NCBI RefSeq assembly: GCF_001482285.1 | Contig: NZ_LOEP01000003.1 | Coordinates: 1 to 64,000 of the forward strand | Source of the DNA: Haloferax sp. Q22 | Lineage (GTDB): Archaea; Halobacteriota; Halobacteria; Halobacteriales; Haloferacaceae | DNA: 64,000 nucleotides | Direction of reading: 5' to 3' | In this document: one piece after another, positions 1-9,343 of the stretch | Layout: every line of letters starts with the position of its first letter | Numbering within the stretch: the stretch's first letter is position 1 | The notes under the pieces: model-generated | Seen by the model: the letters and a program-made list of their open reading frames with translations, nothing else | Databases searched by the model: none | Told to the model about the DNA's origin: nothing | Program-made: the position numbers and the translations under genes

Positions 1-77
1 CGAAGGATCATCTTGCAGGGTCGCTGAGCTCATTCCACCTCAGCATTCACCCTGCTCTTTGGTGTGCTAATCGTTCT

Positions 78-266
78 ATGACACCCTCCCTCGAATCGCG
101 TTACGAGGGCTGGCGCTCGTGGGTTCCGACCGCCGCCTACGGCGGGGCGGTGCTACTGTTGGGGCCGCGGTACGAAGCCGAGTTCGTCGCCATCGTCCTC
201 GGGCAGAGCGCCGCGTTTCTGGGATGGTTCTGCTGGCGGACGTTCCAGCGGCGGGTTCGCCGGTAG
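78..266 (+). CDS. small membrane protein, unknown
   Basis: A 62-residue protein with two hydrophobic stretches (about residues 17-30 and 36-52) ending in a basic tail, so it is probably a small inner-membrane protein. I recognise no family. It lies alone upstream of the serpin gene with composition like the chromosome. The only support is an open frame with chromosomal codon bias, so the call is moderate. Confidence 0.5.
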   Translation: MTPSLESRYEGWRSWVPTAAYGGAVLLLGPRYEAEFVAIVLGQSAAFLGWFCWRTFQRRVRR

Positions 267-342
267 GGTGACTCGCCGCAGTCTCTCAAACGGCTGTTTG
301 TGCGTACAGAAGATATATTGTTAGACCGCTGAACCTTCCGAC

Positions 343-1701
343 ATGAACCGCCGCGAGATGTTGGCACTGTCGGGGGCGCTCGCCGCCTCGACGATAGCCG
401 GCTGTACGGGCGACGAGCAGTCGGCCGCGGAGACCGAGACCGAGACGACGACCACCGCGACTGCGACCACGGACGCGCCGACAGAGACCCCGAACGACGA
501 ACCGCCGACCGGCGAACCGAGCGTGGACGACGAGCAACTGGCCGCGCTCGCGGCCGGCAACGCCGAGTTCGCCCTCGACCTGCACCGACAGGTCGCGTCC
601 GAACAGGGCGGCAACCAGTTCCTCTCGCCGTACAGCATCTCCGTCGCGTTGGCGATGACCTACGCGGGCGCTCGCGGGACGACTCGCGAACAGATGGAAG
701 CGACGCTCAACTACACGCTCGGGGAGGACGTTCACCCGGCGTTCGCGGACCTACGGGCGGCGCTCGAAGAGCGGGAGACGACTCGGGACTGGGATGGCGG
801 CGAAGCCGACGCCTTCCGACTGGCCGTGGCGAACGCGCTGTGGGGCCGCGAGGGGTTCGCGTTCTCGGACGCATTCCTCGACCGTCTCGAATCGAACTAC
901 GGGGCGGGGCTTCGACGGGCCGACTTCGCCGGCGACCCGGACAGAGAGCGAGCACGAATCAACGAGTGGGTCGCCGACCAGACGGAGGGTCGAATCGAGG
1001 ACCTGCTTCCGGCTGGCTCCGTCACACCCGACACGGTGCTCGTCCTCACCAACGCCATCTATTTCATGGCGCAGTGGGCGCACACGTTCGACTCCGAGGA
1101 CACCGAAGACGGGACGTTCACCGCACTAGACGGTTCCAAGTCGACCGTGCCGCTCATGCGGCAGGAACTCAAGGCGAACTACGCCGACCTCCCGAACGCG
1201 AAGGCCGTCGAATTCCCGTACCTGGGCCAGGAGGTGTCGATGGTGCTACTGCTTCCCGACGAAGGCGAATTCGAGTCGTTCGAGCAGAGTCTGACCGCGA
1301 GTCGGCTGTTCGGCGTCTTCGAGGAGATGCGAGAGCGAATCGGCGACGTCGTGCTCCCGCGGTTCGAGTTCGAGACCGAGGTCCAACTCTCGGAGGCGCT
1401 GTCGAATCTCGGGATGCCCGCCGCGTTCGACTCGAATGCAGACTTCGGCGGAATGGCCGAGGGCGATGGGGCAAACCTCGCCATCGACGAGGTGTTCCAC
1501 AAGTCGTTCGTCTCCGTGGACGAGGAGGGGACGGAGGCCGCGGCGGCCACGGGCGTTCCAGTCGCGACCTCGCTGCCGCCGAGTTGGGGCGAACTCCGGT
1601 TCGACCGGCCGTTCCTGTTTTGCATCCGCGACCGGCCGACGGACGCGATTCTGTTCTACGGTCGCGTCGTCGACGCCGGGGTTGCGCAGGGCGGCGAATA
1701 G
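343..1701 (+). CDS. serpin-family protease inhibitor, lipoprotein
   Basis: A 452-residue serpin. It starts with a twin-arginine-like motif (NRREM) and a lipobox ending AGC at about residue 21, then a Thr/Glu-rich linker, so it is probably exported by Tat and lipid-anchored outside the cell. Serpin landmarks follow: the SVALAMTYAGARGTT helix region near residue 100, LTNAIYFMAQW near 238, the hinge and reactive loop EEGTEAAAATG near 398, and the C-terminal block FDRPFLFCIRD. The inhibitory-type hinge (Glu then small residues) suggests an active inhibitor of serine proteases, perhaps extracellular halolysins; the target is inference. Monocistronic. Confidence 0.92.
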   Translation: MNRREMLALSGALAASTIAGCTGDEQSAAETETETTTTATATTDAPTETPNDEPPTGEPSVDDEQLAALAAGNAEFALDLHRQVASEQGGNQFLSPYSISVALAMTYAGARGTTREQMEATLNYTLGEDVHPAFADLRAALEERETTRDWDGGEADAFRLAVANALWGREGFAFSDAFLDRLESNYGAGLRRADFAGDPDRERARINEWVADQTEGRIEDLLPAGSVTPDTVLVLTNAIYFMAQWAHTFDSEDTEDGTFTALDGSKSTVPLMRQELKANYADLPNAKAVEFPYLGQEVSMVLLLPDEGEFESFEQSLTASRLFGVFEEMRERIGDVVLPRFEFETEVQLSEALSNLGMPAAFDSNADFGGMAEGDGANLAIDEVFHKSFVSVDEEGTEAAAATGVPVATSLPPSWGELRFDRPFLFCIRDRPTDAILFYGRVVDAGVAQGGE

Positions 1702-1728
1702 CCGCGAAAACAGCTCGGGGCGACCGAC

Positions 1729-2658
1729 TCAGTCGGCCGTCTCGTCGGTCCGCTTGGCCAACTCGGCGGACACCTCGTCGGCCCCCGACGAGGGGAGTTG
1801 CTCGCGGAGGCGACCGGCGACGGTGCGGGCGTCCTCTAACTCGACTTCGGCGACGGCCCGGACGAGCGTGACGGCGCGTTCGGTGCGGGTGCGCTGCCAC
1901 GACTGCTCTCTGGACTCGTAGGTGCGGATGCCTCGCAGGAAGTCGACTTTCGAGAACTCCGGCCAGTAGGGCGCACAGAAGTAGACGGCGGCCTCGTTGC
2001 CGTTGGCGTGCCACGGCAGGAAGTTCGAGGTGCGCTCGTCGCCGCCGGGGCGGATGATGAGGTCCACGTCGCGGACGGGCTTTCTGGACAGGCGGCGGTC
2101 GACCGCCGACACGTCCACCTCGTCGGGCGAGAGGTCGCCGCGCTCGACCGCCCGACAGACGTCGCGTGCGGCCCCGAGGAGTTCCGCCCGGCCGCCGTAC
2201 GCGAGGGCGATGTTGAGCGTGAAGCTGTCGTAGTCGGCGGTCCGCGACTCCGCGTACTCGACGGCGTCGCGGACGCGGTCGGGGAGCATGTGGACCTCGC
2301 CGATGGCGCGGACGGCGACCTCGCGCTCGTGGACGCGGTCGGCGTCGGCGAACTCGTAGAGCTTGTCCTCAATGAGGTCGAAGAGGGGCTGGCGCTCGTG
2401 TTCCGGCCGATCGAAGTTCTCGGTCGAGAACGTGTACAGCGTCAGTTCCTCGATGCCGAGTTCCTCACACCACGTCAGCACGTCCTCGGTCGTCTGCGCG
2501 CCCGCCTTGTGGCCGTCGGGGGCGTCGTCGCCGTTCTTCCGGGCGTACCGGCGGTTGCCGTCCTGGATGATGGCGACGTGGGTCGGCCCGTCGCCTATCT
2601 CCCGGTCGAGCACCCGCTCGTAGGCGCGCCGAAAGCCGCGTTGGACCCACCCGAACAT
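1729..2658 (-). CDS. uppS: cis-prenyltransferase (undecaprenyl/polyprenyl diphosphate synthase)
   Basis: A 309-residue cis-prenyltransferase that adds isopentenyl units in Z configuration to make the long polyprenyl carrier used in archaeal glycan assembly. The catalytic P-loop region HVAIIQDGNRRYA lies near residue 27, followed by LTLYTFSTENFDRP, the SFTLNIALAYGGRAE block and the C-terminal DLIIRPGGDERTSNFLPW motif. The length fits the archaeal branch, which is longer than bacterial UppS. Antisense to the serpin and convergent with it (27 bases between stops). Confidence 0.95.
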   Translation of the reverse strand: MFGWVQRGFRRAYERVLDREIGDGPTHVAIIQDGNRRYARKNGDDAPDGHKAGAQTTEDVLTWCEELGIEELTLYTFSTENFDRPEHERQPLFDLIEDKLYEFADADRVHEREVAVRAIGEVHMLPDRVRDAVEYAESRTADYDSFTLNIALAYGGRAELLGAARDVCRAVERGDLSPDEVDVSAVDRRLSRKPVRDVDLIIRPGGDERTSNFLPWHANGNEAAVYFCAPYWPEFSKVDFLRGIRTYESREQSWQRTRTERAVTLVRAVAEVELEDARTVAGRLREQLPSSGADEVSAELAKRTDETAD

Positions 2659-2805
2659 GTACCGTCGGTTGCATTCCGGGGCTATGTGTCTTGTGGGTTA
2701 CACCGTCACACGGTGTCCCGAGGCCGGAGGCTGCCACAAAATGACGGGCCATCACGCCGGGCGACGAATCGCCATCCGTTTGTACCTCCCCGAGAAGACT
2801 CGGGT

Positions 2806-3204
2806 ATGAGCGAGACCATCGACGAGGACCTCTACCAGCGGACCCTCGCGCTGCTCGAACCCGGCGATATCGAACTCGTCGGGGCCATCGTCCACACCGA
2901 CCTCACCAGCCGCGAGGACCTGGAGATGCAGGAGTTGACCGTCGAAATCAACGAAGTCATCGCCGAGCACGCGGGGAAGGGCGACGCGTGGATTTACGCC
3001 GGCAACGATGACACCGACTTCTCGTCCAACCAGTTCCAAGGGCTCTCGGTCGAGGACGACGAGTTCGTCTGGGAGTGCCAACAGCTCGTCCGCGACGGCA
3101 CGTTCGACCTCGTGTTCTACTACGAAGCCATCGCCGACCACGACGCCATCGTCGAGGGCCTCGAAGCGCTCGACGACGTCGACCGCGTCACGCCGGTTCC
3201 CTGA
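2806..3204 (+). CDS. conserved haloarchaeal protein, DUF5778-like
   Basis: A 132-residue acidic cytoplasmic protein, divergent from uppS. The start is the ATG at 2806, just after a typical short upstream region; longer readings upstream run antisense through uppS and are shadows. The sequence (EDLYQRTLALLEPGDIELVG, then a Phe/Trp-rich acidic half) matches my memory of the haloarchaeal DUF5778 family, whose function is unknown. No catalytic motif is visible. Confidence 0.72.
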   Translation: MSETIDEDLYQRTLALLEPGDIELVGAIVHTDLTSREDLEMQELTVEINEVIAEHAGKGDAWIYAGNDDTDFSSNQFQGLSVEDDEFVWECQQLVRDGTFDLVFYYEAIADHDAIVEGLEALDDVDRVTPVP

Positions 3205-3368
3205 GCGCGGCGGCGACTCGACGACGAGACACCTCTTTTACTTCGTGAGCGAGGGCACTCGCTCCGCCCGTGTCGGCCGTTCACCGGCGGCTCGCCGGGC
3301 GTTCACCTCGGTTCATCGCAGTGAGAACAAGCGAGGCGTTTATCCGCCTCGCATCCCGAGTGACGCGC

Positions 3369-4430
3369 ATGATACAGGCGGACGCGGACCTCTCTCGTCT
3401 CGACCGCGCCATCGTCAACGCCTTCCAGGGCGGCTTCCCCGTCGTCGAACGTCCCTTCGAGCCCGCGGCGGCCGCACTGCGCGAGCGGGGCGTGGACGTG
3501 TCGGCGGCCGACCTCTGCGAGCGGGTGCGGACGCTCGACGAGGAAGGCGTTCTCTCCCGGTTCGGCGCGCTCGTCAACGCCGAGGAAATCGGCGGCACGG
3601 CGACGCTCGTCGCCATGCACGCGCCACCGGAGCGGTTCGACGAGGTGGCCGAGCAGGTGAACGCCCACCGCGAGGTCGCGCACAACTACGAGCGCGAGCA
3701 TCCCCACCTGAACATGTGGTTCGTCGTCTCGGTCGCCGAGGCGTCGCGGGTTGACGAGGTGCTCGGCGACATCGAGGACGAGACGGGCCAAGCGACGTAC
3801 AACATGCCCAAGCGCCGCGAGTTCCACGTCGGCGCGAAGTTCCTCCTCGACGGACCCATCTCGGACGGCGACCTCGACCTCTCGCAGCTCGGCCCCGACG
3901 TGGAGCCGACAGACGCGCGCACCCTGACGCCCGACGAGCGCGACCTCGTCATGGAGATTCAGGGCGGCCTACCGATTACGGAGACGCCCTACGCCGACGT
4001 GGCCGAGGCCATCGGACAGAAGCCGGCGTGGGTCGTCGAGACCATCAAGCGGTTCAATCTTGAGGGGAAGGTTCGCCGCGTCGGCGTCATCCCGAACCAC
4101 TACGCGCTCGGCTACTCGGAAAACGGGATGACCGTCTGGAACGTCCCCGACGACCTCGTGACGGAGGTCGGCCCCGAAATCGCCTCGCTGGACTTCGTCA
4201 CCCACTGTTACCGCCGGCCGCGACACGAGGGCGTCTGGCCGTACAACTTCTTCGCGATGACCCACGGCCGCTCCGAGGAGGAGAGCGAGGCCCGCATCGA
4301 ACAGGTGCGCGAGGTCATGGGCGACTACTGGGACGTGGGTGACGACGACTGGGACACCCTGTTCTCGACGCGCATCCTGAAGAAGACGGGAATCAGACTG
4401 GACGAACGAGCCGAGGCGAACACGGAGTGA
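3369..4430 (+). CDS. ahbB: siroheme decarboxylase, AhbA and AhbB fused (Lrp/AsnC-like)
   Basis: A 353-residue protein with two tandem Lrp/AsnC-like halves, each a winged helix (residues about 8-60 and 190-245) followed by an alpha/beta domain with the motifs AHNYEREHPHLNMWF and THCYRRPRHEGVWPYNFF. These His/Arg blocks mark siroheme decarboxylases AhbA and AhbB, which remove acetate side chains of siroheme in the alternative heme pathway. Here both halves are on one chain. It is followed at 1 base by precorrin-2 dehydrogenase and then hemA, so the operon makes tetrapyrrole. The start is the ATG at 3369, after a TATA-like stretch near 3338. Confidence 0.85.
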   Translation: MIQADADLSRLDRAIVNAFQGGFPVVERPFEPAAAALRERGVDVSAADLCERVRTLDEEGVLSRFGALVNAEEIGGTATLVAMHAPPERFDEVAEQVNAHREVAHNYEREHPHLNMWFVVSVAEASRVDEVLGDIEDETGQATYNMPKRREFHVGAKFLLDGPISDGDLDLSQLGPDVEPTDARTLTPDERDLVMEIQGGLPITETPYADVAEAIGQKPAWVVETIKRFNLEGKVRRVGVIPNHYALGYSENGMTVWNVPDDLVTEVGPEIASLDFVTHCYRRPRHEGVWPYNFFAMTHGRSEEESEARIEQVREVMGDYWDVGDDDWDTLFSTRILKKTGIRLDERAEANTE

Positions 4431-4431
4431 G

Positions 4432-5079
4432 ATGATTCCGCTTGTCCACGACCTCTCCGACGAGACGGTCGTCGTCTTCGGAGGCGGCCCCGTCGGCGCG
4501 CGGAAGGCCCGCCGGTTCGCCCGCGAGGCGCGGACCGTCGTCGTCAGCCCCGAGTTCGCCGACCGTGATTTCGGTGACTCAGAACTCGTTCGGGCGGCCC
4601 CCGCACCCGACGAGGTTCCTGACTGGGTCGAGCGGTTCACTCCGGCGCTCGTCGTCGCGGCGACCGACGACGAGGCGGTGAACGACGCCGTCGTCGCGGC
4701 GGCCCGAGAGGCCGGCGCGCTGGTCAACCGGGCCGACCGGAGCGGCGAGCGCGACGCGGGGAGCGTGGTCGTCCCGGCCACCATCGAGGACGGCGACGTG
4801 TCGGTCGCGATTACGACCGGCGGCGCGAGCCCCGCCCTCTCGAAGCACCTCCGAGAGCGCGTCGAAGCCGAGTTGGAGGGAGCAGGCGAGATGGCCGCGC
4901 TGACCGCGGAGCTTCGCGCGGAGCTCAAGGCGTCCGACCGGTCACCAACAGAGCGCCGTGATGCGATTCGCGCGGTCGTGCGAAACCCGTCAGTTTGGAA
5001 GGCTTTACGTACCGGCGATGCAAACCCCCGCCAAGAGGCAGCGCGCGTGATACGAGACACACAGCGAGGTGATTCATGA
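4432..5079 (+). CDS. precorrin-2 dehydrogenase (CysG N-domain / Met8 type)
   Basis: A 215-residue NAD-dependent enzyme oxidising precorrin-2 to sirohydrochlorin. Residues 1-110 form a Rossmann domain with the nucleotide loop VVVFGGGPVGARKA, then the ITTGGASPALSKHLRE block typical of the CysG N-terminal/Met8 dimerisation region. It sits between the siroheme decarboxylase fusion and hemA and overlaps hemA by four bases (ATGA), so translation is probably coupled. Chelatase activity cannot be judged from sequence. Confidence 0.9.
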   Translation: MIPLVHDLSDETVVVFGGGPVGARKARRFAREARTVVVSPEFADRDFGDSELVRAAPAPDEVPDWVERFTPALVVAATDDEAVNDAVVAAAREAGALVNRADRSGERDAGSVVVPATIEDGDVSVAITTGGASPALSKHLRERVEAELEGAGEMAALTAELRAELKASDRSPTERRDAIRAVVRNPSVWKALRTGDANPRQEAARVIRDTQRGDS

Positions 5080-6470
5080 GAGATTCGGGCGTCATCTCCG
5101 GTGTAAGCGTCGCCCACGACCGGGCCAGCGTTCGCGAGATAGAAGCCGCTTCGAGCGACGACGTTCAGACCGTCGTCGAGCGACTCCTCGCCTGCGACGG
5201 CGTCTCCGAGGCGTTCTCGCTCCAGACGTGTAACCGCGCCGAGGCGTACGTCGTCACCGACGACGCGACCGACGGCCGCCGCGCGCTCGACGACTTCGCT
5301 CCCGACGTTCGAGACGGAAGCGTCCGCCACATGGACCACGAAGAGACCCTCCGCCACCTCATGCGGGTGGCGTCGGGGCTCGAATCGCTCGTCCTCGGCG
5401 AGGACCAGATTCTCGGACAGGTCAAAGCCGGCATCGAGGCCGCCCGCGAGCAGGACGCCATCGGCCCGATGCTGGAAGACGCGCTCATGAAGGCCGTCCA
5501 CGTCGGCGAACGCGCCCGCGAGGAGACGGCCATCAACGAGGGTGCCGTCTCGCTCGGGAGCGCCGCCGTCAGGCTCGCACGGGCCGAACTTGCCGCCCCC
5601 ATCGGCGAGGTCGACGCCCTCGTCGTCGGGGCCGGCGAGATGGGCACGCTCGCGACGAAGGCGCTCGCGTCGGTCGACGTGGGCGACCTCGTCGTCGCGA
5701 ACCGGACGGTCGCCAACGCCCGCCACCTCGCCCGCGAGGTTCCGGGCGTCTCGACCGCAACCGGACTGGGCGACCTCCGCGGTCGCCTCCGCGACGCCGA
5801 CCTCGTCATCACGGCCACGAGCAGCCCCGAGTACGTCGTCACGCCGGAGGAGTTGGTTGACGCCTCCGAGACGATGCTCATCGACATCGCCCAACCGCGC
5901 GACGTGGACCCCGCCGCCGACGACCTCGACGGCGTCCGCGTCCGCGATATCGACGACCTCGAAACGGTGACCGACCGGACCGCGGAGCGCCGAGAACACG
6001 CCGCCCGCGAGGTCGAGACGATGATAGACGAGGAGTTCGACCGCCTGCTCGCCGCCTACAAGCGCAAGCGCGCCGACGAGGCCATCAGTTCGATGTACGA
6101 GGCCGCAGAGCACGTCAAGCGCCGCGAGGTGTCGACGGCGCTGTCGAAGCTCGAAGCGCAGGGCGACCTCACCGACGAACAGCGCGAGACGGTCGAATCG
6201 CTCGCGGACGCGCTCATCGGCCAGATCCTCGCCGCGCCGACCAAGAGCCTCCGCGACGCCGCCGGCGACGACGACTGGACGACCATCCAGACCGCCATGC
6301 GGCTGTTCGACCCCGGATTCGACGACCTCGGCGCGTCGGACTCGGCCGACCCGTCCGAGCCGTCCGGGCCGTCCATCGAGTTCTCCGGCGAGCCGCCGGA
6401 GGACCTCGACCGCGAGGCGCTCGAAGGCGAGGTGCCCCGGCGCGTCCTCGAACAGCTCTCGGACGACTGA
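5076..6470 (+). CDS. hemA: glutamyl-tRNA reductase
   Basis: First committed enzyme of tetrapyrrole synthesis: it reduces glutamyl-tRNA to glutamate-1-semialdehyde. The catalytic cysteine is in SLQTCNRAEAY near residue 52, the LRHLMRVASGLESLVLGEDQILGQ block follows, then a Rossmann NADPH domain (LVVGAGEMG near 184) and a helical dimerisation domain. The 464 residues include an extra acidic C-terminal tail common in halophiles. It is third in the heme operon and overlaps the preceding gene by four bases. Confidence 0.97.
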   Translation: MRDSGVISGVSVAHDRASVREIEAASSDDVQTVVERLLACDGVSEAFSLQTCNRAEAYVVTDDATDGRRALDDFAPDVRDGSVRHMDHEETLRHLMRVASGLESLVLGEDQILGQVKAGIEAAREQDAIGPMLEDALMKAVHVGERAREETAINEGAVSLGSAAVRLARAELAAPIGEVDALVVGAGEMGTLATKALASVDVGDLVVANRTVANARHLAREVPGVSTATGLGDLRGRLRDADLVITATSSPEYVVTPEELVDASETMLIDIAQPRDVDPAADDLDGVRVRDIDDLETVTDRTAERREHAAREVETMIDEEFDRLLAAYKRKRADEAISSMYEAAEHVKRREVSTALSKLEAQGDLTDEQRETVESLADALIGQILAAPTKSLRDAAGDDDWTTIQTAMRLFDPGFDDLGASDSADPSEPSGPSIEFSGEPPEDLDREALEGEVPRRVLEQLSDD

Positions 6471-6533
6471 CGGGCCGCCGACGCGGCCGACTGGCCGAAC
6501 CTTCTTATCCGAACACGGGGCCACTCCGCGACG

Positions 6534-7079
6534 ATGTCACCGCCCAGACCGTCAGCGACGGGCTTCGTGCGTCGTTCCCGTACCGACGCCGGCCACCGAG
6601 AAGCCGCCTGCCACGCGCTCCCGGCGGTCGGCCGCCGCCTCGTGAACCGCCTCCGAGCGCGAGCGCGTCGCCGCCTCGTCGATTCGACACCGAAACGACG
6701 GGTTCGCGACCTCGCCGGCGTCGTTCGGGCGACCGTCGTCGGCACGGTCGCGGGAGTCGCGGGCGACGGGCCGGCGGTCGAGGTCTGGCGGGAAGACGAG
6801 CGCACGGACGACGACCGGCGAGGTGAGGGCGGGCGCATCGTCGTCGGCCGCGCGACCCGCCCGTTCGTCCTCCGGGACGCCACCGGCGAGGTTCGGGTCC
6901 GCGTCCCGCCGGCCGGACACGTGGTGTTCGGCGGCGACGGAGACGACGAAGACGACGGAGAGACCGGCGTCGTCGCCCGCGGCGACGAGGTCGCGGTCAC
7001 GGGACGAGTCGCTCGCGACCGCGATGGGCGGCGACTCCTGACCGGGCCGCGGTTCGTCGTCCGCGCGGACACGACTTGA
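6534..7079 (+). CDS. hypothetical protein with OB-like C-terminal half
   Basis: A 181-residue protein. The first 60 residues are very Arg-rich; the second half alternates short beta-strand-like segments (VVGTVAGVAGDGPAVEVW, RPFVLRDATGEVRVRVPP, VAVTGRVARD) in the manner of a small OB/GIDE-like barrel. It lies 63 bases after hemA with a cttatcc promoter-like stretch upstream. I do not recognise a named family. A long antisense frame also covers this locus, but its residue composition is unlike a protein. Confidence 0.58.
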   Translation: MSPPRPSATGFVRRSRTDAGHREAACHALPAVGRRLVNRLRARARRRLVDSTPKRRVRDLAGVVRATVVGTVAGVAGDGPAVEVWREDERTDDDRRGEGGRIVVGRATRPFVLRDATGEVRVRVPPAGHVVFGGDGDDEDDGETGVVARGDEVAVTGRVARDRDGRRLLTGPRFVVRADTT

Positions 7080-7124
7080 CAATCCGGCAGAATCCTTATC
7101 GGGATGCCACCCGACGGGTTCGGC

Positions 7125-7400
7125 ATGGCAGACCTGCTCTCGGACGACGAAATCGACGCACAACTCGGGTCGGATTGGGAACGCGACGGCGACGAAATCG
7201 TCCGCGTCTACGAGTTCGACGACTACCTCGACGGGGTGGCGTTCGCCGCCAGCGTGGGCGAGGTCGCAGAAGAGGAGTTCCACCACCCCGAGATAACGAT
7301 TCGGTACCAGGAGGTCGAGGTCCGCCTCACGAGCCACGAGGAGGGCGGCATCACCGACAAGGACCTCCGGCTCGCCGACCTGTTCGACGACGAACTGTGA
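7125..7400 (+). CDS. pterin-4a-carbinolamine dehydratase
   Basis: A 91-residue PCD/DCoH-family enzyme that dehydrates 4a-hydroxytetrahydropterin. The signature EFHHPEITIRYQEVEVRL near residue 52 carries the two catalytic histidines; the expected later His is present in LTSHEEGGIT. I start at the ATG at 7125 (MADLLSDDEID), which matches the family N-terminus, rather than the ATG 21 bases upstream. It overlaps the LWR-salt gene by four bases (GTGA). Confidence 0.9.
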   Translation: MADLLSDDEIDAQLGSDWERDGDEIVRVYEFDDYLDGVAFAASVGEVAEEEFHHPEITIRYQEVEVRLTSHEEGGITDKDLRLADLFDDEL

Positions 7401-7792
7401 GCGACGAGGGGACCGCGACGCTCACCTACGTCTTCCGGGTCCGCTTCCGCCTCGATTCGGCCGGGGGCGTCGAGACCGACCCGCGGGAGTTCGAGACCAC
7501 TGTCCGCGTCACGCCCCCACCGCCCGGCGAGGAGGGCTGGCTGCTGTTCCGTGACGCGCTCTGGCGGGGCGAGGTGAACGACGAACGCCACGCCCGCGAC
7601 CTCGCGGCGTCGTGGCTCGACGTGCCCGTCGTCTCGTGTTCGTTCTCCGAACTCCGGGCCGACGAGGCGTCGCTGGACGCGTTCCGCGAGGCCGTCGCCG
7701 CGGACCTCGGCGCGTTCAACGCCGAGTCGGTCCGCGAGGTGCTCCACAAGTACTTCGGGAGCGCGATTCGCGTCGAATCGGGCGGTTCCTGA
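7397..7792 (+). CDS. LWR-salt protein
   Basis: A 131-residue haloarchaeal protein named for the conserved FRDALWRGEVND block near residue 50. Function unknown. It starts at a GTG overlapping the stop of the carbinolamine dehydratase gene by four bases, so the two are translationally coupled; in-frame extension further upstream would run through the neighbour in another frame. Acidic and soluble, with no membrane segment. Confidence 0.85.
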   Translation: MSDEGTATLTYVFRVRFRLDSAGGVETDPREFETTVRVTPPPPGEEGWLLFRDALWRGEVNDERHARDLAASWLDVPVVSCSFSELRADEASLDAFREAVAADLGAFNAESVREVLHKYFGSAIRVESGGS

Positions 7793-7838
7793 CGCGGGGG
7801 AAGACATTTATCCACGCCTGACGTACTGTATTGTCCGA

Positions 7839-8507
7839 ATGGTCGCCGATGACTACGATTTCTGGCTGTTCGACCTCGATGGGACCCTCGTCGATGCCGA
7901 GTGGTCGTACACGCGTGACGTGTTCGACCGGGTCGGCGACCGACTGGGTCGTCAGTTCACGGACCGCGAAGCCGAGACCATCTGGCACGGTCTCGGCGGC
8001 GCGCGCGACCCGATGCTCCGCGAGTGGGGCATCGACCCCGCCGAGTTCTGGCCCGCGTTCCACCGCGAGGAAGACCCCGCAAAGCGAGCCGAAGTGACGT
8101 ACCTCCACGACGACGCCGAGCGCCTCATCGAAGAGATTCACGCCGCCGGCCGGCCGGTCGGCATCGTCACGCACTGCCAGCAGTTCCTGACCGACCCCGT
8201 GTTGGACCACCTCGACGTGCGCGACTGGTTCGACGCCGTCGTCTGCTGTACCGAGGAAACTGGGTGGAAACCCGACGCCGCGCCGGTGCGACGCGCTATC
8301 GGCGAACTGGGACTCGACGACCGGGTCCTGACCGACGGCGGCACCGCGGGCGTCCTCGCCGGTGACGGCGAAAGCGACATCGGGGCCGCGTGGAACGCCG
8401 GCTTGGACGGCATCCACGTCGAGCGCCACGGACCCGAACACCGCGGACGGTGCGTGCTCGGCGAGTACCGCGTCGAGAGCTTCGACGACCTCGTTCGGTC
8501 CCGCTGA
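7839..8507 (+). CDS. HAD-family phosphatase
   Basis: A 222-residue haloacid-dehalogenase hydrolase. Motif I is FDLDGTLVDAEWS at residues 9-21 with the nucleophilic and acid aspartates; motif II is VGIVTHCQQ; motif III lysine is in GWKPDAAP; motif IV is GDGESDIGAAWNAG. A helical cap lies between motifs I and II. Such enzymes remove phosphate from small metabolites; the substrate is unknown. A TATA-like atttatcc near 7804 is about 28 bases before the ATG, so the mRNA is probably leaderless. Confidence 0.9.
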   Translation: MVADDYDFWLFDLDGTLVDAEWSYTRDVFDRVGDRLGRQFTDREAETIWHGLGGARDPMLREWGIDPAEFWPAFHREEDPAKRAEVTYLHDDAERLIEEIHAAGRPVGIVTHCQQFLTDPVLDHLDVRDWFDAVVCCTEETGWKPDAAPVRRAIGELGLDDRVLTDGGTAGVLAGDGESDIGAAWNAGLDGIHVERHGPEHRGRCVLGEYRVESFDDLVRSR

Positions 8508-8596
8508 ACGGGGCGATTCCGCTCGAAGCGGTGCTGCGACGGGAGCGGCGGTCCACAGAGAAGAACAGAGAAATCGACGCTCGGGGGGGAGAGCGC

Positions 8597-9343
8597 TCAG
8601 GACAGCGTCTGCTCGGGCGTCGGCCGAGCGAAGATATCGCCGGTGCTCGTGACGGCGACCTGAATGTCCTCGTAGGGGAACCGGACTTCGATGCCGGGAC
8701 GCTCTTCGGCCTCGACGACGGGTCGAAGCAGTTCTTCGAGCGCGTCGGTGTCGATGTACTCGTACAGTGGGGTTTCGATGGCCGAAAGCCCGCCGTAGGA
8801 CTCGACGGCCTCGACGACGACGATACCGAGTTCCTCGTCGCCGAGCCACTGCCCGACGAGCTCCCAGTTGTCGTCGAGGCTGAACGTGGCTTCGGCGGCT
8901 GCGTCGGCGTGTTCTTCGAGCGCCTGCGTGACCGCGGACGCGCCAACCGCGAGCGCGGAGTCGACGCTGTCGTCGTCGACGAGGCTCCGGACACGCTGGA
9001 GGACCGTCGCGAGGTCGCCGGGGCCCGCTTTCTGGACGTACTCGGTGACGCCGGCGGTCGAGGCGACGTCGGCGACCTCGGGCCACGATTTCGCCGTGAA
9101 CAGGAGGATTGGGATATCGGCGTGTTCTTGCCGAACGGCTTTGACGAGCGGCACCCCGTTGGGGAGCACGAGCGAGTCGCTCACGACGCAGTCGACCGAC
9201 TCAGCCGAGATGACACCGAGCGCCTCGGTCGCCGACTCGGCAGTCAGAAGAGAGACGGCGTCGAGTTGGCGGAACGCGGCTTCCGAGAGGGCGAGCATCT
9301 CGGGGTCGTCGTCGACGTGAAGGACCTTCAGAGGGCGGTTCAT
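8597..9343 (-). CDS. response regulator with HalOD1 output domain
   Basis: A receiver domain (residues 1-115; acidic pocket HVDDDP, phospho-acceptor Asp in VVSDSLVLPNG, conserved Lys in VQKAGPG) joined to a HalOD1 domain (about 145-245; TFSLDDNWE, LYEYIDTDALEELL, IEVRFPYEDIQVAV). HalOD1 is a haloarchaea-specific output domain in two-component proteins. I start at the second ATG (MNRPLKVLHVDDD), since the first adds five unconserved residues. The partner kinase is not in the window. Confidence 0.9.
   Translation of the reverse strand: MNRPLKVLHVDDDPEMLALSEAAFRQLDAVSLLTAESATEALGVISAESVDCVVSDSLVLPNGVPLVKAVRQEHADIPILLFTAKSWPEVADVASTAGVTEYVQKAGPGDLATVLQRVRSLVDDDSVDSALAVGASAVTQALEEHADAAAEATFSLDDNWELVGQWLGDEELGIVVVEAVESYGGLSAIETPLYEYIDTDALEELLRPVVEAEERPGIEVRFPYEDIQVAVTSTGDIFARPTPEQTLS

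Noticed and set aside
2008-2805. N-terminal extension of the 2806 gene through the uppS locus
   Set aside because: It is antisense to a certain cis-prenyltransferase gene and carries no conserved sequence; the ATG at 2806 gives the expected protein.
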